From Pedobacter hiemivivus (GTDB taxonomy: Bacteria > Bacteroidota > Bacteroidia > Sphingobacteriales > Sphingobacteriaceae), in assembly GCF_004331685.1 (NCBI RefSeq), contig NZ_SJSM01000028.1, positions 1 through 63,213 on the forward strand: a DNA stretch of 63,213 nt, read 5' to 3'. The position numbers and the translations under genes are program-made. Each line of letters opens with the position of its first letter. Within the stretch, counting starts at the first letter, position 1. Of the stretch, positions 43,136-52,851 are shown in pieces. The notes under the pieces were generated by a model. That model was not told where the DNA came from, ran no database searches, and saw nothing but the letters and a program-made list of their open reading frames with translations.

Positions 43136-44874
43136 TGAATAAGCTAAAATATAAACCCCTCCCCCTCTTTTTCCTGATGGTCATGATTTTAGGTCAGGCC
43201 TGTAAAAAGGACAAGCTGAATTTTGAGGCAGATAACCGCGTTTTAACGGAAAACCGTATCAATTCTACTGCCAGGGTGATCAATCTAGCACTTTATAATC
43301 AGGTGATCGCCAATGGCGATAGTCTGACCAGTTTTCTAACCCCTAGTCCAACTCCTGGATCACCACCTAAATTACCGGGAACCTCTTATTTCCCGAACAA
43401 TGGGTATTTGACTAAAATCTGGAATGTGCCTCAGGATCTTTTTAATGCACAGGAAATTGTAAAACTGGACTTCATGACCAGATCATATCAGGCCACATTG
43501 GGTAATGATATCAAAACGGAGGTCAAAAATGATTACAATAACCCTACGGACTATTTTCTGATGCCAACCTTTGGTATGGAAGGGCAGCCGGAGGTTGTTC
43601 CAATAAAGCGCGGTGTTGCGGCACCCTCAAAACCTGATCATTTTAAAATCAGAATCGTAAACCTTTCCGGTAAAATTAAAGTTCCTGGCTTCAACAGCAG
43701 TGGGGCTTTGGAAGATTTAACGGGTAGTGTCTCTTTGGCTTATTCCGATGGTTCATTGGTAAATCCGAAGACCAATAACATCAGCTCAGCAACACAAACA
43801 TCTGAATATATAGAGGTCCCTTATGGTACTTATCAGTTCAAAGTGCTGATGCAGGATGGCCGACAAATGCCGGCGCTAGGTTCCGAATTGAATCAATACA
43901 CCTTGCTGGATCCACCAACCTCTACGATTCCTAAAGATATGATGAATTCTACCGCTTTAACTTATGCGCCAATTCAAACCTATCAACCTGGAGGTATTTA
44001 CACAATTTTAATCGCACCACAGCGGTTTAATTATCTGATCAATGAGAACTCTGAGACTGCTGATACTTATCAGAATTCATTTCAAATACTCAATGACAAT
44101 AGCCCTGCGGTGAATAACACTTACTTCAGGATACAGGGCGTTAATGCTTTGAATACAGCAGCTGTAAGTTTCAGGGTAGATGGTAAAACCATTGCTACCG
44201 ACCTTGGTTTTGGTGCATCAGGTGCCTATAGTAATTTTATCCAGGGTACGCATACCATCGAAGCTATAGATGCCTCAGGTAAGGTCATTGCCAGCGTAAC
44301 GCAAGTACTTCGCCCTGCACAAAATTATACAGCCTGGTTATCTCCGGATGCTGCAGGTGGGCCTAAATTATTATTAGTAGCCAACGATCTAAGTGGGGCA
44401 ACTTATAGCGGAGGCCTTGCACAAGAAGATGCTACTTATGCCAGAAATCAGTACCGCTACTTCTTCTTTAAAAGGTTTTTAAACCTTTCAACTGGCAATC
44501 CCTACATCACTTTCACCTTGAATAATGGGCAGTCTATTTCCAGCGGCGATGACAACCCCAATGCCGGAGTGAATCTTCAGCCGGGAATGCCGTTGTTTGA
44601 GCGTCCTTATGTGAGCAGTAGCTATGAGCAAAATCCATACGAAATTATGGCCTACCGTTCTAAACCTAACGTTGTTCCGGGCATTTGGGCAAGCGACATT
44701 GAGGTGCTGAAAAGCGATGCCTTTATCGCCAATAAAGACTTGTATCTGCGACCAGCAAGAGCATTGCCTGTGCATGAGCCGGGTATTTATACCCTGAGCT
44801 TAATTGGGCAATCGGGAACGGGAAGTACGCCGGCAACGAAAGCAAAAATGATCATTATCAAACATAACAAATAA
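43135..44874 (+). CDS. Surface lipoprotein with DUF4397-like domain
   Basis: The protein has 579 residues. The lipoprotein signal is MVMILGQAC with Lys-Lys-Asp-Lys after the Cys, an export-to-surface pattern. A beta-rich region at about 315-425 resembles DUF4397 (FRIQGVNALNTAAVSFRVDG; YTAWLSPDAAGGPKLLL). The flanks are unrecognised. Translation is coupled to the TonB receptor through a TAATG overlap, and to the next gene in the same way. It occupies the slot in which SusD would normally be found, but no SusD/RagB helical repeats are seen. It may bind ligand for the receptor. Confidence 0.8.
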   Translation: MNKLKYKPLPLFFLMVMILGQACKKDKLNFEADNRVLTENRINSTARVINLALYNQVIANGDSLTSFLTPSPTPGSPPKLPGTSYFPNNGYLTKIWNVPQDLFNAQEIVKLDFMTRSYQATLGNDIKTEVKNDYNNPTDYFLMPTFGMEGQPEVVPIKRGVAAPSKPDHFKIRIVNLSGKIKVPGFNSSGALEDLTGSVSLAYSDGSLVNPKTNNISSATQTSEYIEVPYGTYQFKVLMQDGRQMPALGSELNQYTLLDPPTSTIPKDMMNSTALTYAPIQTYQPGGIYTILIAPQRFNYLINENSETADTYQNSFQILNDNSPAVNNTYFRIQGVNALNTAAVSFRVDGKTIATDLGFGASGAYSNFIQGTHTIEAIDASGKVIASVTQVLRPAQNYTAWLSPDAAGGPKLLLVANDLSGATYSGGLAQEDATYARNQYRYFFFKRFLNLSTGNPYITFTLNNGQSISSGDDNPNAGVNLQPGMPLFERPYVSSSYEQNPYEIMAYRSKPNVVPGIWASDIEVLKSDAFIANKDLYLRPARALPVHEPGIYTLSLIGQSGTGSTPATKAKMIIIKHNK

Positions 44875-46094
44875 TGAAAAAGAATAGATTATTTCAAATG
44901 AACACCACATTCGTCTGGCTGGTAGCTTGTAATTTCCTGCTGTTAGCTTCCGGTTGTGTAAAGGTCGAGTACAGTAAAATTAAAGAACCTGCTTACCTGC
45001 GTGTGTTCAACAACCTTAACTACGTGCAAACCCTAGGCAGCAAGGACAATAAAGTGCCGTTTTTCTGCATGTTCATCAATCCTGTAGTGGATGCCAGCGG
45101 CATGCCGGTAAGTGCGGAAATTGTAGGTGATTTTCTAGACCAGCGGGATGCTTATGCACCGCCATATCCATCGCATATCGGAACCAGTACTTCGGTAAAC
45201 AACCCCGAATATCCTGGAAAAGAAAATGTATTGGTAGGTCCGATCTTAAACGGTTTTGATTTGAGCAGCTGGGCACAGGTGCCATCTGGGAAAGTGCGCA
45301 TTATGTTCGCTTACCGGCCTAAAAATACGGTGCCATTCTTTCAATTGGAAAACCATCTTAAAAAAGATATTCTGATCGATACGACTATCAATTTAACCGC
45401 TCAGGAGGTTTACACCATGCACCTGCTGCAGAAAGATTTCGTGACCAAAAGAACAGGTGTTTTATTGCGTCAGGAAATCTTCCATAAACTCCCACTATCT
45501 GACTCACTAGCCTATGTGAATTTCTATAACATGAGCGGAAAAGGTTATTGGGAGGCCGACAAGTCGCTTAAAGAAGACAATTTCCTGCTCGCAAGTTTTC
45601 AGTGGGGAATGAAAGATGACATGAACGTTTATCTTTCACTCTACGAAGATCAGAATATATTGAACCATAAAGGCCCTACAGTACCGGGTTATAAAGGGAA
45701 ATACTTCGCCAATGTGAAGCTAAATACTGAAACCGCAGTGGTTAACCCTTATTCCAGCTTCCCGATCTGGGCCAGCAAATCATCCAATGGCATCACCACA
45801 AACATCTGGCCGCGGTTCGATTTTTTTGTGCCGGGGATGGATGTTGCTAGCAATCCATTCTTTAGCGGCTCTACTGATAATGGAGGAAACTGGGTTTCTG
45901 TGAATTGTCTGCAAAACGGTAAAATCAGGATGCAGAGCAATGATAACGCAGCGATATTGCCTAACCTATTGGTCAACATCCACTCTGGAAAGAACAATCC
46001 AGCCACATTCGCTACTGTAAACACCATTGAAGTAGTAAATGGTAAGGTTTATTTAACCACTATTCAAAGGAAATATGCACCGCCAATTTATTAA
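44874..46094 (+). CDS. Lipoprotein, weakly DUF4397-like
   Basis: This 406-residue lipoprotein has signal FLLLASGC followed by VKVEYSK. The segment EPAYLRVFNNLNYVQTLGSK is similar in style to DUF4397 starts, and GKVRIMFAYRPKNTVPF continues a beta pattern; otherwise no family was recognised. It has many aromatic and proline-rich loops, suggesting a folded extracellular beta protein. It is coupled to its neighbours through a TAATG overlap and near-overlap. Function is unknown. Membership in the surface complex is inferred from position. Confidence 0.75.
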   Translation: MKKNRLFQMNTTFVWLVACNFLLLASGCVKVEYSKIKEPAYLRVFNNLNYVQTLGSKDNKVPFFCMFINPVVDASGMPVSAEIVGDFLDQRDAYAPPYPSHIGTSTSVNNPEYPGKENVLVGPILNGFDLSSWAQVPSGKVRIMFAYRPKNTVPFFQLENHLKKDILIDTTINLTAQEVYTMHLLQKDFVTKRTGVLLRQEIFHKLPLSDSLAYVNFYNMSGKGYWEADKSLKEDNFLLASFQWGMKDDMNVYLSLYEDQNILNHKGPTVPGYKGKYFANVKLNTETAVVNPYSSFPIWASKSSNGITTNIWPRFDFFVPGMDVASNPFFSGSTDNGGNWVSVNCLQNGKIRMQSNDNAAILPNLLVNIHSGKNNPATFATVNTIEVVNGKVYLTTIQRKYAPPIY

Positions 46095-46098
46095 GAAT

Positions 46099-47190
46099 AT
46101 GATTTCCATGGAAAAAAGAAAATATAGGAGTAAAACGCTGATGATACTGGCCATAGGAATGCAACTCTTATTGCTGGCTTCCTGTAAGCATGATGATTTA
46201 ACGATTGCTGCACCTAACGAGAACATCCGTCCGGCAGCCGATTTTGTGAAGAATAACTATGAGATGCGCTTGTTTTATGCAGCCATTAAAAAAGTAGGCT
46301 ATGTGGATGAACTCAACGGAGCAGGCCCTTTTACCATATTAGCACCTACTGATGCTGCATTTAACAGAATGGGTATTTATAATCCCACAGATTTTGATAA
46401 ACTGAACGCAGATAGCCTGAAAAAGGTGATCGGATACCATTTGTTACCTCGTAAGTTGAGTGTAACTGATATTCCCAACAACGGTATTGATGTGCGTTAT
46501 GCCACTTTATCCGATGCGGAAGTGTATACTTCCAGGGCATCCACAAACCCAAATGGGGGCGCAGAAAATGAACTGTATTTTTCTGGATCCGAGGTCACCC
46601 GTCAAGATGTGATATTGGCCAATGGTACCCTGCATGTGCTGGACAACGTAATGAAGCCTAATTTCAATAAAACCGTACAAGCATGGCTGGCCGGACATCC
46701 GGATTACAGCGTGTTCGTAAGCGGCTTAAAGAAGTTTAACTTATGGGATCAACTGGCAACAACACAGCAATTCACTGTTTTTGCGCCAAATAATGAAGCC
46801 CTTAAAAATGGAGGGATTACTGCCGCTTCTTTAAATGAGATGGATGCCAGCAAATACCTGGGGGATCTGCTTTTTGGGGTTTACCTCTTATACGACAGAC
46901 ACTTTTTTGTTTCCGATGGACAGGTGTTCTCCAGGATCAATTCTAATGGTTCCTTTAGTTATTTCCTGAAGAACAACAGCCATTACATGACTTTCGGAGG
47001 CGGAAAACAATACCCAAGCTTTAAACTCGGTTATGGATTAGTCCTGTATCCGGGTAACGGACCTTCGGATAGTCCTATAAAAGCAGTGACCAGCGAGATC
47101 GTCGCAAAAAATGACAATTTATGTAGCAATGGGCTTGTTCACCACCTGGTGGATGGATTGGTAACACCAGAACAAGCAATAAAAAAATAA
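46099..47190 (+). CDS. Double fasciclin (FAS1) surface lipoprotein 1
   Basis: The protein has 363 residues from ATG 46099; an upstream ATG at 46075 would overlap the previous gene and add eight residues. Signal MQLLLLASC is followed by Lys-His-Asp-Asp, a surface-export pattern. FAS1 domain 1 (about 35-195) has GPFTILAPTDAAFNRMG and NGTLHVLDNVMKP. FAS1 domain 2 (about 205-355) has QFTVFAPNNEALKNGG and ends with LVHHLVDGLVTP. FAS1 domains mediate adhesion by binding proteins or glycans. First of three consecutive double-FAS1 genes. Confidence 0.9.
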   Translation: MISMEKRKYRSKTLMILAIGMQLLLLASCKHDDLTIAAPNENIRPAADFVKNNYEMRLFYAAIKKVGYVDELNGAGPFTILAPTDAAFNRMGIYNPTDFDKLNADSLKKVIGYHLLPRKLSVTDIPNNGIDVRYATLSDAEVYTSRASTNPNGGAENELYFSGSEVTRQDVILANGTLHVLDNVMKPNFNKTVQAWLAGHPDYSVFVSGLKKFNLWDQLATTQQFTVFAPNNEALKNGGITAASLNEMDASKYLGDLLFGVYLLYDRHFFVSDGQVFSRINSNGSFSYFLKNNSHYMTFGGGKQYPSFKLGYGLVLYPGNGPSDSPIKAVTSEIVAKNDNLCSNGLVHHLVDGLVTPEQAIKK

Positions 47191-47196
47191 GATATC

Positions 47197-48531
47197 ATGA
47201 TGAATATGAGAAATTTAAGGTCAGTTGTTTTATGGTCAAGTCTATTTCTTTTAGCAGCTTGTACCAAGAGTGAATTTCTGCCTGATCCGGAAGGAATTCA
47301 GATTACTTTTCAACCTGAAGCCACACAAACCGTAGAAGAATTATTGGCCGAATCGCCGGCAAAACTATATTACAGCGCCTGGCAAAGGAGCAATATCAAG
47401 AATATCCTGCAAGAAAAAGGACCCAAATTGGTGTATACTGTTTTCGCCCCGAATGATGCGGCGATGCAAGCCGCAGGTTTAACCGCCAGCGCAATTACTC
47501 AGATGCCCCTACCAGAACTGGACAGCTTAATGATGTTTTACACCACTATTGGCCCAGTTACCCAGTCAGAGCTGAAACAACGGAACGACAATTTTGTGGT
47601 GAAGACTTTGCTGCAGCGCCCAGGACTTTATCTTCCTTATTATGAGAATACCGGAACAGGACTAAATCAGTACGATTTATATTACTACAGAAATTACGTA
47701 GGCGTAAAAGGAGAATCCTTACTGATCAATGGCAAGAACTCAGGTAAACTAAACTATTTGCCAGCAACCAATGGCGGCGTTTATATCCTGGAAAATACTG
47801 TAGAAAAGCCAAGAAAAACCATTTTGGAAGCTTTAACTGATGATGGCAGATTTACGATATTCCTGGAATCTCAGCGCCTGGCCGATGAATATTATATAGA
47901 GGCCATGATCAATGATATGGAACCGCTTTTCGGTTATAGACCTAGTCCGGAGGAAGTCCTCCCTTACATCAGCTCCCGAAAGCTGTATCAAGTTGGCTGG
48001 GGCATAAATGCGCCGATTTATGATGGGTATGTCGGGCCAAATATCACGATATCCACACTCTTTGCACCAACGGATGAAGCTTTTCATAAAGCAGGATTTC
48101 AAACCCTGGCCGATGTGATGAAGTTTAATGAACGCAGTGCCAGCACGATCCGTTTTGATGAGAACCTATTTACCGGAGTGGGCGGCTTTCCGATGGATAC
48201 CGTGTACAACTTTCACCGCGACTGGGGAAGGATGTTTCAACCAGTTACCTCAGGCGGCGATAAGGCTTACGCCAATACCACGATATTTTATGGCAATGTG
48301 CTCAACGCTGGATTGAACGATTACATGGTCAATCTGGGTGGTAACCCACCCGCAGAATTTGCCTATAAAATGCCAATCGAATTTTCATCAGTAAATAACA
48401 GCATTCAGATGAAGGCAAAAGGTTCCGCCTATCCGGCAGCTACGGTGACAGAAACGGACATCAACACCTTAAATGGACCTGTCCACGTGGTCGATCGCCT
48501 GATTTTTCCTAAAGGATTTAAATTAAACTAA
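47197..48531 (+). CDS. Double fasciclin (FAS1) surface lipoprotein 2
   Basis: The protein has 444 residues. Signal SLFLLAAC is followed by Thr-Lys-Ser-Glu. FAS1 domain 1 (about 45-210) contains VYTVFAPNDAAMQAAG and GVYILENTVEKP. FAS1 domain 2 (about 215-440) contains ISTLFAPTDEAFHKAG and ends with GPVHVVDRLIFP. Domain 2 has a long insertion of about 60 residues before the FAPTDEAF motif, making this the most diverged of the three. It starts 6 bases after the first FAS1 gene and ends 2 bases before the third. Confidence 0.88.
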   Translation: MMNMRNLRSVVLWSSLFLLAACTKSEFLPDPEGIQITFQPEATQTVEELLAESPAKLYYSAWQRSNIKNILQEKGPKLVYTVFAPNDAAMQAAGLTASAITQMPLPELDSLMMFYTTIGPVTQSELKQRNDNFVVKTLLQRPGLYLPYYENTGTGLNQYDLYYYRNYVGVKGESLLINGKNSGKLNYLPATNGGVYILENTVEKPRKTILEALTDDGRFTIFLESQRLADEYYIEAMINDMEPLFGYRPSPEEVLPYISSRKLYQVGWGINAPIYDGYVGPNITISTLFAPTDEAFHKAGFQTLADVMKFNERSASTIRFDENLFTGVGGFPMDTVYNFHRDWGRMFQPVTSGGDKAYANTTIFYGNVLNAGLNDYMVNLGGNPPAEFAYKMPIEFSSVNNSIQMKAKGSAYPAATVTETDINTLNGPVHVVDRLIFPKGFKLN

Positions 48532-48533
48532 AC

Positions 48534-49532
48534 ATGCCACATTTATATAAAAAGAACGCCCTATTTTCTTTAATGCTGATGACCATATTGGGAATATCAT
48601 GCAGTAAAGATAACCAGCAAAATAGCGATTATGATAACAATAAGATCAACCTGGTGATCGCCGATAACTTTAACCTTTCGGCGTTTAGCGCTGCCTTAAA
48701 ACGCAGTGGATTAGACAAGTCCCTACAGGAGGGTGCCGGTCCTTATACGGCTTTGGTGCCTTCAGATGCGGCCTTTACTGCTGCGGGTTATTCCGGGGCG
48801 GTAGGCGTTATGACTGCCAATCCGACCATAATTTCGCGCATTGCAAACTACCATACCCTAGACGGAAAGTACGAATTGAACAAGCTCCCTTTTCTGTTTA
48901 ATCAGGAACTGCGTTCCCGCGGAGGAAAGTTGTATGCCACACACTGGATCAAAGGCCAGGATACGATCCTGACCCTGAATGGTTCCAGGGTGATTTCGAA
49001 AAATATCCCAGCTTCCAATGGATTGATCCAGGTGGTTGATCGTGTGTTAACACCTTATCTGCATGATTTATTAGGCGATGCCATCGCCGCAGAAGCGAGT
49101 ACCACGCTTTTTACCCAGGCTTTAAGAAGTTCTGGTCTGCTGCAAACCATTAATGAAGCAGGCCCTTACACCATTTTTGCGCCTAATAATACCGCGATGC
49201 AGGCAATTGGCTATATAAGTATCGAGCAAATCAGCAACACCAATCCGACAGAGCTGAAGCGTTTCGTCAACTACCATATTGTGAAAGACAGACGCTTTAT
49301 CTACGACTATATTTTAAGCACCGGGCCTTCTAATAGCAGCAGGCAAGCCATGTTGGATGGTAATTCGGTGACGATGACCTTGGTGCCAGATGAAAGTGCA
49401 GTAGGAAGTTTTAAGGAGATTACACTCAGAGGAATCGGAAATACGACGGAGGTAAAACTGCTGAAACAAGACATCCTTTCTGGAAATGGTGTATTACATA
49501 TTATTGATGGCGCTTTGCGAATCACCCAATAA
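48534..49532 (+). CDS. Double fasciclin (FAS1) surface lipoprotein 3
   Basis: The protein has 332 residues. Signal MLMTILGISC is followed by Ser-Lys-Asp. FAS1 domain 1 (about 38-180) shows GPYTALVPSDAAFTAAG and GLIQVVDRVLTP. FAS1 domain 2 (about 190-332) shows GPYTIFAPNNTAMQAIG and ends in GVLHIIDGALRI. It is the most compact and canonical of the three. It lies 30 bases before the Oar-like receptor, so it is still in the operon. It may be a ligand-binding partner of that receptor. Confidence 0.9.
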   Translation: MPHLYKKNALFSLMLMTILGISCSKDNQQNSDYDNNKINLVIADNFNLSAFSAALKRSGLDKSLQEGAGPYTALVPSDAAFTAAGYSGAVGVMTANPTIISRIANYHTLDGKYELNKLPFLFNQELRSRGGKLYATHWIKGQDTILTLNGSRVISKNIPASNGLIQVVDRVLTPYLHDLLGDAIAAEASTTLFTQALRSSGLLQTINEAGPYTIFAPNNTAMQAIGYISIEQISNTNPTELKRFVNYHIVKDRRFIYDYILSTGPSNSSRQAMLDGNSVTMTLVPDESAVGSFKEITLRGIGNTTEVKLLKQDILSGNGVLHIIDGALRITQ

Positions 49533-49562
49533 CCGGCTTCGTAAAACAATTAAACTTAAAAA

Positions 49563-52500
49563 ATGAAGAAAATATATTCAGTCGTTATGCTTTGCGCCCT
49601 GATGTTGGTGTCGTTTTATAGCATGGCGCAAGAAACAAGTGGTTCGTTAACCGGACAGGTTAAAGATGCCAATGGTTTGGCAATACCCGGTGCTACGGTT
49701 GTGGCTATTCACGCGCCATCGGGCACTCGTTACGCCATGTCAGCGGATAAAGATGGCCGTTATTTCCTAAATAATCTCCGCATTGGATCACCTTATCTGG
49801 TGACCGTTTCCACGATGGGGATGCAAAACGCAGTGCGCAATGACATTTCAGTGCGCCTGGGTGGAAGTCAGCAGCTCAACTTTGTTTTGTCAGAAAATGC
49901 ACAGGAACTGAAAGGAGTAGAGGTATCCGCCAGAAAAACCGTCCGACAAAAAGCGGACAACTATGGAACGGGTAAAAATATCAGCGCTGAGCAGCTGAAA
50001 AACATGCCAACGATCAACAGGAGCATTACTGATATTACCCGCTTAACCCCTCAGGGCAGCCGCGACAATAGTTTCGGCGGTACCAACTTCAGGTACAACA
50101 ATGTGACCATCGATGGTGCCGTAAACAACGATGCTATTGGTTTTAGCCCTTCACAAGGCGGACAAACGGGTACTTCAGGTATGAATGGCAGCAGTACCAG
50201 GACCAATCCGGTTTCTCTGGATGCCATAGAAGATATGCAGGTTTACCTGGCACCTTTTGATGTTAAAATCGGAAACTTTACCGGTGGATCCGTAAACGCA
50301 GTGACGCGTAGTGGTACCAATACGGTAACAGGTTCGGTTTATGGTTTAGGAAGAAATGCAGTCTTGACAGGCAACGATCGTGTGGGCAGTCTGGCTAAGA
50401 TGAATTCTGATTTCCATGATTACCAGGCTGGTTTCCGCGTAGGTTTCCCCATCATCAAAAACAAGCTTTTCTTTTTCTCGAATGAAGAGATTACCCATCG
50501 TCAGGATCCTACACAATTATACGTAGGAACAGCAGAAACAGCCCCAATTTTCAGCGTGGGTGATGCACAATCCATTGCAAATACGGTGAAAACCAGATAT
50601 GGAAGTGTGTTTGACGCCGGTACCGCCGACGTGTATACCAATTGGAGCAAATCTCAGAAGTTTTTTAACCGTTTAGACTGGAATATCAATGATAAACACC
50701 AGCTGGCGATCAGAAACAACACGATTTTCAGTAAGGCGACACATATGGACCGAGATCAGCAGGATTTCAGGTTTAGCAGCATGGCTTTTCAACAGGAAAA
50801 TAACCAGACCAGTACCGTTGCCGAGCTGAAAAGCCGTTTCAATAATGAACTGTCCGGTAATTTATTAGTCGGCTTTACCCATGTGAACGACAACCGGGAT
50901 CCATTAAGCGATCCGACCTTGCCACAGGTGCAAATTATGGGACGCACACCAGGAACCACTATTTATTTAGGTACAGATCGCGAAGCGAGTATCTTCAATA
51001 TGAAGCAGAAAACCTGGGAGTTTACCGCAAACTTAAACTGGACAAAAGGACGTCACAAGTTCTTAATAGGGACGCATAATGAACTGTACCACATCAAATA
51101 TGGTTTCGTAAATGCCTGGAATGGCCGTGTAGACTATCAGAGCATTGAAGATTTCACCAACAACAACCCTTACCGCGTAAGAGGAAGCTACAATTATTTC
51201 AATAACGACAGAGATTATTTATTGGCGAATCCGGCAGCAGATTTCAACGTCAACATGTATAGTTTATATGTGCAGGATGAAATCAGGATTAGTGATAAAC
51301 TACACATCACGCCAGGATTACGTGCAGATTTTGTGAATTTACCAACCATGCCAACCTTGAGCGACAAGGTTCGGGACATTATCGCAGATCCTTATTTTGG
51401 CAGTACTTACACGTATACGCCATTGAACCGAATCGACAATAAGTTTTTAAACAAGGTACAATTGTCTCCGCGTTTAGGCTTTAGATATGACGCATTGGGA
51501 GATCAAAAGTTAATTCTTCGAGGAGGAGTAGGGATGTTTACCGGCCGGATTCCTTTTGCATGGTTAGCTTATGCATATTACAATACTGGAAATACTTTTG
51601 GTGCAATTGATCAGAGAGCTGATCAGCAGGCTTTTTTACCGGGCACAGATCCGATTAAACCTAGTCCGAATGGCATTGGCGGATTTATTGAACAAAACGG
51701 AACGGTGATCAATAACCCAAATAGCGGTCGCACACAGGTCGACTTGGTGGATAACGGCTTTGAAATGCCACAGGTATTGCGTGGAAGTTTAGGGATCGAT
51801 TACGAAACAGAAAGCGAATGGCGTTTTACCCTGGAAGGAATGTACACTAAAAACTTAAAAGACGTACTGTTCCAGCAGTTAAATACCAAAGACAATCCAC
51901 TGTATTACGGTTATGACAAAGAGAAGCAACAGCCTGTTTATGGTGGCGCGGTAGATCCACGTTTCTCCAATATTTACCTATTGAGCAATACCAAAGAAGG
52001 CTATCGCTACAGCCTAACTGGTACCATTGCTAAGACATTTATCAAGGCGCTAAATGTAAGCACTTCTTATACTTACGGACAATCAAAAGACCTGAGCAAT
52101 GGGGTGCGTAACTCCATGGAAAGTAACTGGCAGTTGAATCAAGCTTTGATCCCAAACAATCCAACGCTAAGTGCCAGCAATTTTGACATTCGCCACCGCA
52201 TTGTATCCACCATCAGTTATAACTACGAATGGAGCAGATCGGGTAGAACGAATATCAGTCTATTCTTCTCAGCACAATCGGGCAGTCCCTTTACTTATGG
52301 TATTGTAAACGGCAATATCCAGGGCTTGCCACAGCAAGTGAGTTTAACTTACATTCCTTTAAGAGAAGAAGCCATCCGATATTTCAAAGATATTCCAACA
52401 CAAACGGCAGTGCAGCAAGCAGCAGCTTTTAATCAATTTATTGATGGAAATGAATACTTGAGCAGCAGAAGAGGCAGGTACACAGAGCGTAATAAAGGCA

Positions 52501-52820
52501 GGACACCATGGAATGTTCAGGCTGATTTACACCTTTCTCATGAGTTATTTGTGAACGCCAATAAGTCGAAATCTTTAAGCTTTACGGTGGATGTGATGAA
52601 TGTGACCAACCTAATCAGCAAGACCTGGGGTGTTCAGTATTTCTCGCCAAATACGTTTAACTCCACCAGCAGTGTGGGCTTAACACCTTCGCTATTTCCA
52701 CCTCAGCAAAACACAGATAATTATCCTGTTTTTACTTTTAACAACCCTGGTCAGCCTTACAGCATCGATTATTTTGGATCGAGAGTGCAAATGCAGTTCG
52801 GATTGAGGTATACCTTTTAG
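49563..52820 (+). CDS. Oar-like TonB-dependent receptor
   Basis: The protein has 1085 residues. It has a clear signal peptide (ending FYSMAQ), then an N-terminal carboxypeptidase-regulatory domain (about 25-120, GSLTGQVKDANGLAIPGATV), a plug with FGGTNFRYNNVTIDGAVNND and FTGGSVNAVTRSGTNTVTGS, and a barrel ending in the outer-membrane signature QMQFGLRYTF. These features match the Oar branch, known in Myxococcus for protease export. It lacks an STN domain, so it does not signal. It is the second TonB receptor in the locus and also lacks SusD. Confidence 0.93.
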   Translation: MKKIYSVVMLCALMLVSFYSMAQETSGSLTGQVKDANGLAIPGATVVAIHAPSGTRYAMSADKDGRYFLNNLRIGSPYLVTVSTMGMQNAVRNDISVRLGGSQQLNFVLSENAQELKGVEVSARKTVRQKADNYGTGKNISAEQLKNMPTINRSITDITRLTPQGSRDNSFGGTNFRYNNVTIDGAVNNDAIGFSPSQGGQTGTSGMNGSSTRTNPVSLDAIEDMQVYLAPFDVKIGNFTGGSVNAVTRSGTNTVTGSVYGLGRNAVLTGNDRVGSLAKMNSDFHDYQAGFRVGFPIIKNKLFFFSNEEITHRQDPTQLYVGTAETAPIFSVGDAQSIANTVKTRYGSVFDAGTADVYTNWSKSQKFFNRLDWNINDKHQLAIRNNTIFSKATHMDRDQQDFRFSSMAFQQENNQTSTVAELKSRFNNELSGNLLVGFTHVNDNRDPLSDPTLPQVQIMGRTPGTTIYLGTDREASIFNMKQKTWEFTANLNWTKGRHKFLIGTHNELYHIKYGFVNAWNGRVDYQSIEDFTNNNPYRVRGSYNYFNNDRDYLLANPAADFNVNMYSLYVQDEIRISDKLHITPGLRADFVNLPTMPTLSDKVRDIIADPYFGSTYTYTPLNRIDNKFLNKVQLSPRLGFRYDALGDQKLILRGGVGMFTGRIPFAWLAYAYYNTGNTFGAIDQRADQQAFLPGTDPIKPSPNGIGGFIEQNGTVINNPNSGRTQVDLVDNGFEMPQVLRGSLGIDYETESEWRFTLEGMYTKNLKDVLFQQLNTKDNPLYYGYDKEKQQPVYGGAVDPRFSNIYLLSNTKEGYRYSLTGTIAKTFIKALNVSTSYTYGQSKDLSNGVRNSMESNWQLNQALIPNNPTLSASNFDIRHRIVSTISYNYEWSRSGRTNISLFFSAQSGSPFTYGIVNGNIQGLPQQVSLTYIPLREEAIRYFKDIPTQTAVQQAAAFNQFIDGNEYLSSRRGRYTERNKGRTPWNVQADLHLSHELFVNANKSKSLSFTVDVMNVTNLISKTWGVQYFSPNTFNSTSSVGLTPSLFPPQQNTDNYPVFTFNNPGQPYSIDYFGSRVQMQFGLRYTF

Positions 52821-52851
52821 TTTATTAGTTTAGAAATTAAGTCATAAAAAG

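Noticed and set aside
43135..46094. SusD-like protein after the first TonB receptor
   Set aside because: Sequences are beta-rich with DUF4397-like motifs; no helical TPR-like SusD features were seen.
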